In this document: positions 57,669-64,000 of the stretch, piece after piece
How positions within the stretch are numbered: the first letter of the stretch is position 1
Layout: the number at the start of each line of letters is the position of its first letter
From: Rallus limicola
Lineage: Eukaryota; Chordata; Aves; Gruiformes; Rallidae
Direction: 5' to 3'
DNA: 64,000 nt
Assembly: GCA_022605955.1 (NCBI GenBank)
Contig: JAKCOZ010000021.1
Location: 10,150,501 to 10,214,500, forward strand
Notes under the pieces: generated by a model
Database searches by the model: none
Seen by the model: the letters and a program-made list of their open reading frames with translations, nothing else
Told to the model about the DNA's origin: nothing
Program-made: the position numbers and the translations under genes

Positions 57669-60600
57669 TCAGGCTGAGATATCTATGATACACCATGCCC
57701 TTAAGGGCCCTTGGAGTGTCAGCCAGTCACCAGGTCAAATTCAGAAATCCAAAAGAACTTCTTGAGCTGCTGAAGCTGGGGTCGGTAGGAGGGCTTACAG
57801 GCAGCTCTGTCTGTTAGCATGTCTTTCATTTTCCAAGATCTTTGGCATTGTAGCCTTGGGTCTTTCTTTTTTGCAGTTGGTTGTGAGCAGACAGGGATGT
57901 GCTGAATTGTGTCATGATCTGGGAAAGCCTGTCGCTGATGGATTACGGAACAGAGAAGAATGTCCTACTGATCTGTAGCTTGCTGAGATACTGCTTCAGA
58001 GCAGTAGGGTGACACTTCGTTGTGCCTCAAATAAGAGGCTTTTCCCAGGGAAGGAATACTAATCAGCCATAGAGCCAGAGGTGCTTGTAGCCTAATTGTG
58101 GCAGCACAGGTACTTTGTGCTGGAGCGGGACAGTGAAATGTGGTATAACATAACTATCCATCCAGAAAAAACAGCTCCTACCAGGGAAGTGCTGCTCTAC
58201 TGATTGTTTCTACATCACGTGTTTCTCCTGGCACAACCCAAGCACCTCTTTGCACCTCTCACCTGTACCACAGATGCCTCCAGAGGTCTGCAGGGTAGAC
58301 CTAGCCTGAGTCTTTAATGCTCCAGTGCTCTTTTCCTTAGAAATTGCAACAGCTCCTTCTTTCCCACAGAAGTAAAGGGCACAGTAGTGGGTGTGGGAAC
58401 TTTGTAATGGGTGGACCTCAAAACTTCACATCTTATTTCGGTTAGTTCCCCAAAATTTCCATGCTGCTAGCCCAACTATTTCAAACTGGTTTGATCAGCA
58501 GAATTAGCACAATAGAATAGGACTGGCTTATACGGGGGCACATTTGAATTCAGACCATGTCACAGCACATAAGTACAAAGAGATAAATAATGACAATAAA
58601 CTGGAATTCCTTGAACCTCCCCAGAAATATTCTGGTTTATTCACAGCAAAGGTTCAGAACTGCTCATGTTTTAATTGAACTACTTCACTCATCCCTAAAT
58701 GAAAACAGTTGCAAACAGTGTCCAATGTACATAGCCCCAGGCACTGCAAAACAATCAAATGAAAAGACTTTTCTTTGTCTTATTTATTTACTTGAAGCTA
58801 AAGAAAAATGCCAAAAGTCTGCCCTTGAACGAATTGCCACTTTTTACATGCTTTATCCCAGGCAGAAGTTCCTTTTTTTTTCCTAACTTAAGAATTTGTT
58901 TTGATTGTGTTTGTATATTTTTACATATCTTATTTGTTTACTTTTCCTGCTTCTTAGAATTGCCTCTTCTCTTTAGAAGTGGGGGAGAAGGAAAGAAATT
59001 GAGGTGAAACTATGACTTTTTCATTTTCATGTAACAAACAGAATTCTTTTTCCACAAGCTTCTGCAGGCACTGAATACCAAAGATGGCTTGAGATGATAA
59101 ATTATAATGTCCTTCAGAGAATGCAGAGCTGGGAAAAGAACAAATGCAAGCACTTGCAACGTGTTAAGAGAGATAACTGAGATTTCTTCGTTAGCTCTAC
59201 ATTGTCTCATGATTTATATTTCTAAACAATAATGATGATCTTATTTATCCCTGGGCTGCTCACTTTCAGTTTGCTAAATCGTTACAAGTACGTAGACATA
59301 TAAGTATTTCTGTTTTTCCAATATATCTCATATAAAAGCAGCAAACTCTGCATGGAAGATAAGGGCATCTTTTTCCACAGATTGAGGGTCTTGTATTGCT
59401 CTTCATTGATGGCTGCTTCGGGAATAATCTGTATTGTAATTTAAAAGCAATTAGAATCTTAAGTAGAACAACAGGTAAGCTAATCAGCATCAATGAAAAA
59501 TCTGGAGGGAGACATACAAAACTTCACTAATTTCAAGAGGCTGACCTGCCTACAACACCACTGTCCAAGGTGATTTTCTTTCGTGTGTCCACACAGCACA
59601 AAGAGAAGCAATTCATTTATCCCATTCCAAGGCAAGGTTCTACAGAAATAACATTACGTAAGGGAGCCTTACTGTAAAGGAGGCAGAGCTCCTGTTCTGT
59701 GTGAGATATTATTCTCTTGTGCCTTTTCTCAGAATCTTACCTCTAGACACCTTGACAGCAGGATTCTGTTGCATAGAGTCTCCCTGGGACACTGGGATTC
59801 TACAGCAGCACAGTCAAATGAGCTAGATTCCAATGATTCCATGTTCTGCTGGGACCCAGTTAAAGGACAAGGAGTATAGCATAAGAAACAATTGTTTCTC
59901 TGCCCTGGCTTCTGTCACTGTGTCCTTGTTTCACCTTCTCTTGCCCAAACTAGAATTCTTTCCTTCCTTGATCATTCAGCATAGCATTCATTTCTTATCA
60001 CCAGATGAACCTCACATACCTCTGTGCTCAAACAAACTCTATAAAGTACACTGAGCAGGAACTCTGCAACGCTGAAGCATTTAATTTTCTGTGACCTGCT
60101 TTAACAGTCTCTCCTGAAAAAATGTACATTTCATGGATGAGGTGATAAATGAGATAAGGAAGGATTAATGTCTGAGAGGCCTGTATGGCTTATACCCCCT
60201 CCCGCTGCTGAGGCAAAGCTGAACTCTGCATATTGAGATTTGTCCTGTGTAAACTGAACGTTGCAGAAGACATGTTTGATTATTAGATGAATTGGCTTCA
60301 TCAAGGACTGCCTGGATTCTTTTAAATGACTTTGCAGCTCTGCCTATATTGATACACTATAAGGAATGTTCAGAGAGCAGGTCAGCTCATGGGTTAGCCC
60401 TGCTATGTTTCGTGGTGTAAACAGGTATGTGTTTGTATGTAACTTTTTGATGTAATAAAACATGCATTGGTTTAAAAAACTAAGTCAGAAAAATGTCCTT
60501 GTTGAGTAAAGATTGAATACATTTGAAAGGACCCTGAGGATCAGTAGGACTTAAATGGATAAGGACAATACAAGCAGTTACCTTATTACAAAATGTGTCC

Positions 60601-60851
60601 AAACCAAAATGTCTCAGAAAGAGGCAGGTTTGGTTGAAGGGATAGGTACCTGGAAACCTATGATCTACACAGATGGCAATCTCTTACTTTCAGGGCATGG
60701 TGCATATACTTATAGTGAAAAAACATATGCATTTGTTTAATGCTTGTGATTTCCCCATCTTCTGCATATTTTTAGTTAGTATCACTTAGAATAATGCTTT
60801 TAAATTAGCATAATTTGCTTAGTTAGGAGTTTGGGATATTTTTTTGTGAAG
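57669..60851. other. Intergenic, no feature recognised
   Basis: About 3.2 kb of unique sequence between two CR1 copies. Short open frames lack any recognisable domain. No RNA gene or regulatory cluster stands out. Confidence 0.7.
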
Positions 60852-61103
60852 GAATCAAAGAATCATAGGATATTTGTGGCTGGAGGAAATTCTGAGGGTC
60901 ATCTAGTCCAACTCTCCAGCTCAAAGGAGGATCAAGATAGAGCAGTGTACTGAGGACTGTGTCTAGTTTTAATATTTCTAATGATAGAGACCCCACAAGC
61001 TCCTCACAGGGCAAGCTATTCCCTTGATAGATCCCTCTCATAGTAAAAAAGCTTTTTCTTATGTTTAACTTGAATTTCCTCTGTTTCATTATATGCCCAT
61101 AAT
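60852..61103 (-). mobile_element. Old, diverged CR1 fragment
   Basis: The left end GAATCAAAGAATCATAGGAT is a decayed octamer tail. It is followed by TGGAGG.AATTCTGAGGGTCATCTAGTCCAACTCTCC, which matches the general CR1 3' pattern but with many changes and small indels against the young copies. On the minus strand traces of the ORF2 end can be read (KFKLNIRKSFFT... compare [12 protein letters not shown] in the young copy). The fragment is about 250 bp, in minus orientation, and the right border is approximate. Confidence 0.85.
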
Positions 61104-64000
61104 GAACAAAATATATACCCTAAATTAGGCATACTTTTGACTACTACAACCTTAATTTTCTCATCAGTGGAGTAAGCCACTGTCATAATAACCCTTATAG
61201 TATCAGCAGATGTATGAGGCTGTTGGTGCTAAATATGTTTCTGTACCAGAGCAGGCATTAGATTTCAGATTATGCTGGGTTACACTCTTGCTGATTTTTA
61301 ATAAAGTTTTGGTTCAGCAAAAGTCTTGAAATGCCTGATACTGGAAATGGATTGCTGGTATAGTTGTTTGTATAATGCGCTGTGCTTGACTAAAATGTGA
61401 CATCTGTAAATAGGTAGACACTTGGAGGGCTCCAGTGGAGGAAGCCGACCCTGAGCTTCAGCCTAGAAGGGACCATACACAAGACTTCCCATGGCCTCAG
61501 GAAAGAGAGTCCATTGTAGAGTCAGAGAAAATGATTTTTTTTTCTTTTCTCCTTTCCCTGCTGTCTCTGGTGAGAGAGGCATACTATTTTATGTCATAGC
61601 TTGGTATTTTAACTGCAGAATTCACCTTTTTATAAGCAGAGCAAAAGGTGATGTATGTTATGCTTTCTTTTGAAAGCACTGCTAATGATCTTTTGGGTTT
61701 GCCTTTGTCTGTGTAGTGTAAAATGATGTGTGGATGATAGTGTTTTGCTTGGCTTCCTTCCACGTTTTTTCTGTTTGCTTTACTGCCTTACAGTTCTCCC
61801 TGTGTAATATCTAGCTAGTGATCCCACAAAAATGTGTGTAATAATATACTGCAAAGTCCTTGTTGCTACCTGCTCACGGGAGATGGAAGTGTTGGCAGCA
61901 GTAATATTTTCTCACCTATTAAGACAAGAACCAAAGTGGTCTCAATGTGGGTGACTCGCTTACCTTGCTGACTGAGTTTTGCACAGGTATCGTGGGCAAA
62001 AGGGTGAGACTTGGAAACTCAGGCAAAGTGTTTCCCCTTGACTACACAGTGGCATTTCTACTTTTCCAGTTAGATTTCCTCTGTGTTAGGCAGGTCTGCC
62101 ATCTCCTGTGGTCGGGCCGGTACATGGTGTGTATTGTTCTGAGGAGAGCAGTCAGATACACCAAGCACATTTCTAGGAGCCCAGCTGATTGCCAGAGTGT
62201 GCAGAAAGCCTGTGCCTTACCCAGTCCATTTGTACAAGAAATAACCTCTCCAAGTGACAGAAATGTTCTGTGAGGGCTTGCACAGCTCTCATCCAGACTG
62301 TACCCACGGTGGGAATGTTACTTGGGCAGCAGTGTACCTTTAATTGATCAGCACCTGGCTTTTTTTCAGTCATGGCAGAGGCCTTACTCATATAAAATCC
62401 TGTGGTAGGAATGGAACAGAATTTGATCCATTACATCTAATGGAAAAGATGGTAGGAATTTACCAACTCCTGAATGTGTAAAAGTCCTTTAAATTCTTCA
62501 AGTCATTATCAGTCCAGCAGATGCCTCCCATCTTAACACCACGCTTGGAATACTGAGGATGTGAATGGAACACATAATCATCTGGACCTCTGAGGAAAGC
62601 TTAGGTTGATATTACTATATACTCTGCCTTCCCTAACTATTATACACAGAATGATTCAAATAATAAGTGTATTATTATGAATTTTAACATTTCCAAAGAC
62701 AGGAATTTAAAAATTCAGGTTAATATTTAGATTTTTATCTTGAGTGGATGTTCTATTTGTGTCATCAACTTGTAATGTTAAAAATTTCAAGAGTATTCCT
62801 GACAGCCACTGAATTCATGAGTGATTTTGGATAAACTTTCTGTCTTCTGTTTCTCATAACAGTTTTGGTGTATCTTTTCACCATTTATTTTAGTTATTCC
62901 TATGGCATCTGTATTGGGTATACAGCAAGATCAAAGAGAAAAATGACATTTTCTAGGCCTTGTGCCTGCTTGACTCTGCCACCCAATGGTGTACTTTATT
63001 ATTACCCACTGCCTTCTCTCACAGGAGTTGCTCCACTATAATTTTCTTTCTTTAAGACAAAATTATATCCGCTGATACAAATTCCACATCAGTGCAGTAA
63101 CATTGTATAGAAATTGTATGGAAAACTGTCACACAGGGAAAAGGGGCTTTGAGACCATCATGGTTGAACACCATTCTCAAATTCTGCTTACATCTCATTT
63201 CTGATTCCTCTGACATCACAGTTCCTTTAATGTAGCACTGTGAAGGCCTAAGAAGAAACAGAGGATGTAAAAGAAGGGATTGCAATTCAAATTGCTACTG
63301 CTTAATATCACAGGCCTAAACCATGTGCCTGAAATGTGTTACAGCCTCGGAACCCCTTCTGATGAGAGATGCTGCTTTAAGATGAACAGCTTAACTCTGC
63401 ATTAAGCCAGAAAATGTGCCACAGATATCCAATCAAAGCTTTTATGTGGTCCTGGTGGGATAACTAGATGGCCCTCTAGAATACGTACTTGGAGAAGATG
63501 AGGAGGGACTGGCTGCCAGGATTACTGCTGGACAGGCATTCCTCTTGTGCTTAGTGATGGAGCGTGAAGTTTTGGAGGAAATGTACAAACTCCTTTGTCC
63601 TTATCAGCAAATGTGTCCAAAATAAGTACTGTCAACCTCCAGATCTGGCAAGCGCTGCACATACTGTACCCTGGGAGTTCTGTCACCATGCTGTGAGGTT
63701 GTTTACTCTACTCTTCTGTCTCAAGAGTTATACAAGTATGTACCATGTGGGAAGGCAGAAAAGGGTGGGGACTGAGAGGAGGGGAATGGTTAAGAAGTAG
63801 AGTGATAATGCACACAGTGCTTTGTTAGGAAGATGTGATTTAGCCAAGTATTAAGAATTTAAAAAGCGTGATAAAGGTTTGCAGTGCAGTGAAGAACAGC
63901 TGAGCACTATGAGGTTTGATGCAAAGTGTAAGCTTACCCAATGACAGCGTCCCACTACAAACATGTTATTATGGCAATCTGAGTAATATTTATGGGACCT
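61104..64000. other. Intergenic, no feature recognised
   Basis: About 2.9 kb to the right edge of the window. There are no convincing exons, RNA genes or repeats. The open frames present are no longer than 108 codons and have no recognisable domain. Confidence 0.7.

Noticed and set aside
34721..64000. Looked for CEBPB, the expected neighbour upstream of PTPN1 in other vertebrates
   Set aside because: No GC-rich single-exon bZIP gene is present. If synteny holds, it lies beyond the right edge.

Overview
This is vertebrate nuclear DNA, almost certainly from a bird. Two things show this. There are interrupted exons with standard GT/AG splice sites, and there are several CR1 retrotransposon copies of avian type, with the octamer 3' ends (TCACAGAA units when read on the + strand) typical of bird CR1 families. 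The exact species cannot be settled from the sequence; a landfowl-like bird would fit.

The left half (about 1 to 34.1 kb) is the 5' half of one gene on the minus strand: PTPN1, which encodes the non-receptor tyrosine phosphatase PTP1B. Five coding exons can be placed to the base. They are exon 1 (33943-34005), exon 2 (6507-6597), exon 3 (4662-4762), exon 4 (2586-2684) and exon 5 (379-516). Joined in phase they give 164 codons, matching residues 1-164 of the mammalian protein with no insertion, deletion, stop or frameshift. The catalytic residues (WPD loop, HC-X5-R signature) and the C-terminal ER anchor lie off the left edge. Intron 1 is about 27.3 kb and holds no gene I can recognise. Introns 2-4 are 1.7-2.1 kb each.

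The PTPN1 promoter sits in a CpG island at about 33.3-34.7 kb. It contains GC boxes, an ETS-type site and two strong G-quadruplex-capable G-run arrays. An upstream in-frame ATG could extend the protein by 33 residues.

The right half (about 34.7-64 kb) lies upstream of PTPN1. I find no convincing protein-coding exon in it. It has four CR1 copies, all in minus orientation. Two are near-identical and 3.5 kb apart, one keeps an open 240-codon reverse-transcriptase C-terminus, and one is old and decayed. It also has a small CpG-rich patch near 38.9-39.1 kb with a perfect CRE, a short ORF with a strong Kozak start and a poly(A) signal, which may be a small unannotated transcript. Scattered candidate regulatory sites and short tandem or inverted repeats make up the rest.

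I did not find a wholly new biological system. The points most worth checking are the N-terminally extended PTPN1 start, the small CpG/CRE locus at 39 kb, the unusual poly(A)-like end of the 57-kb CR1, and a few compact regulatory-looking repeats.
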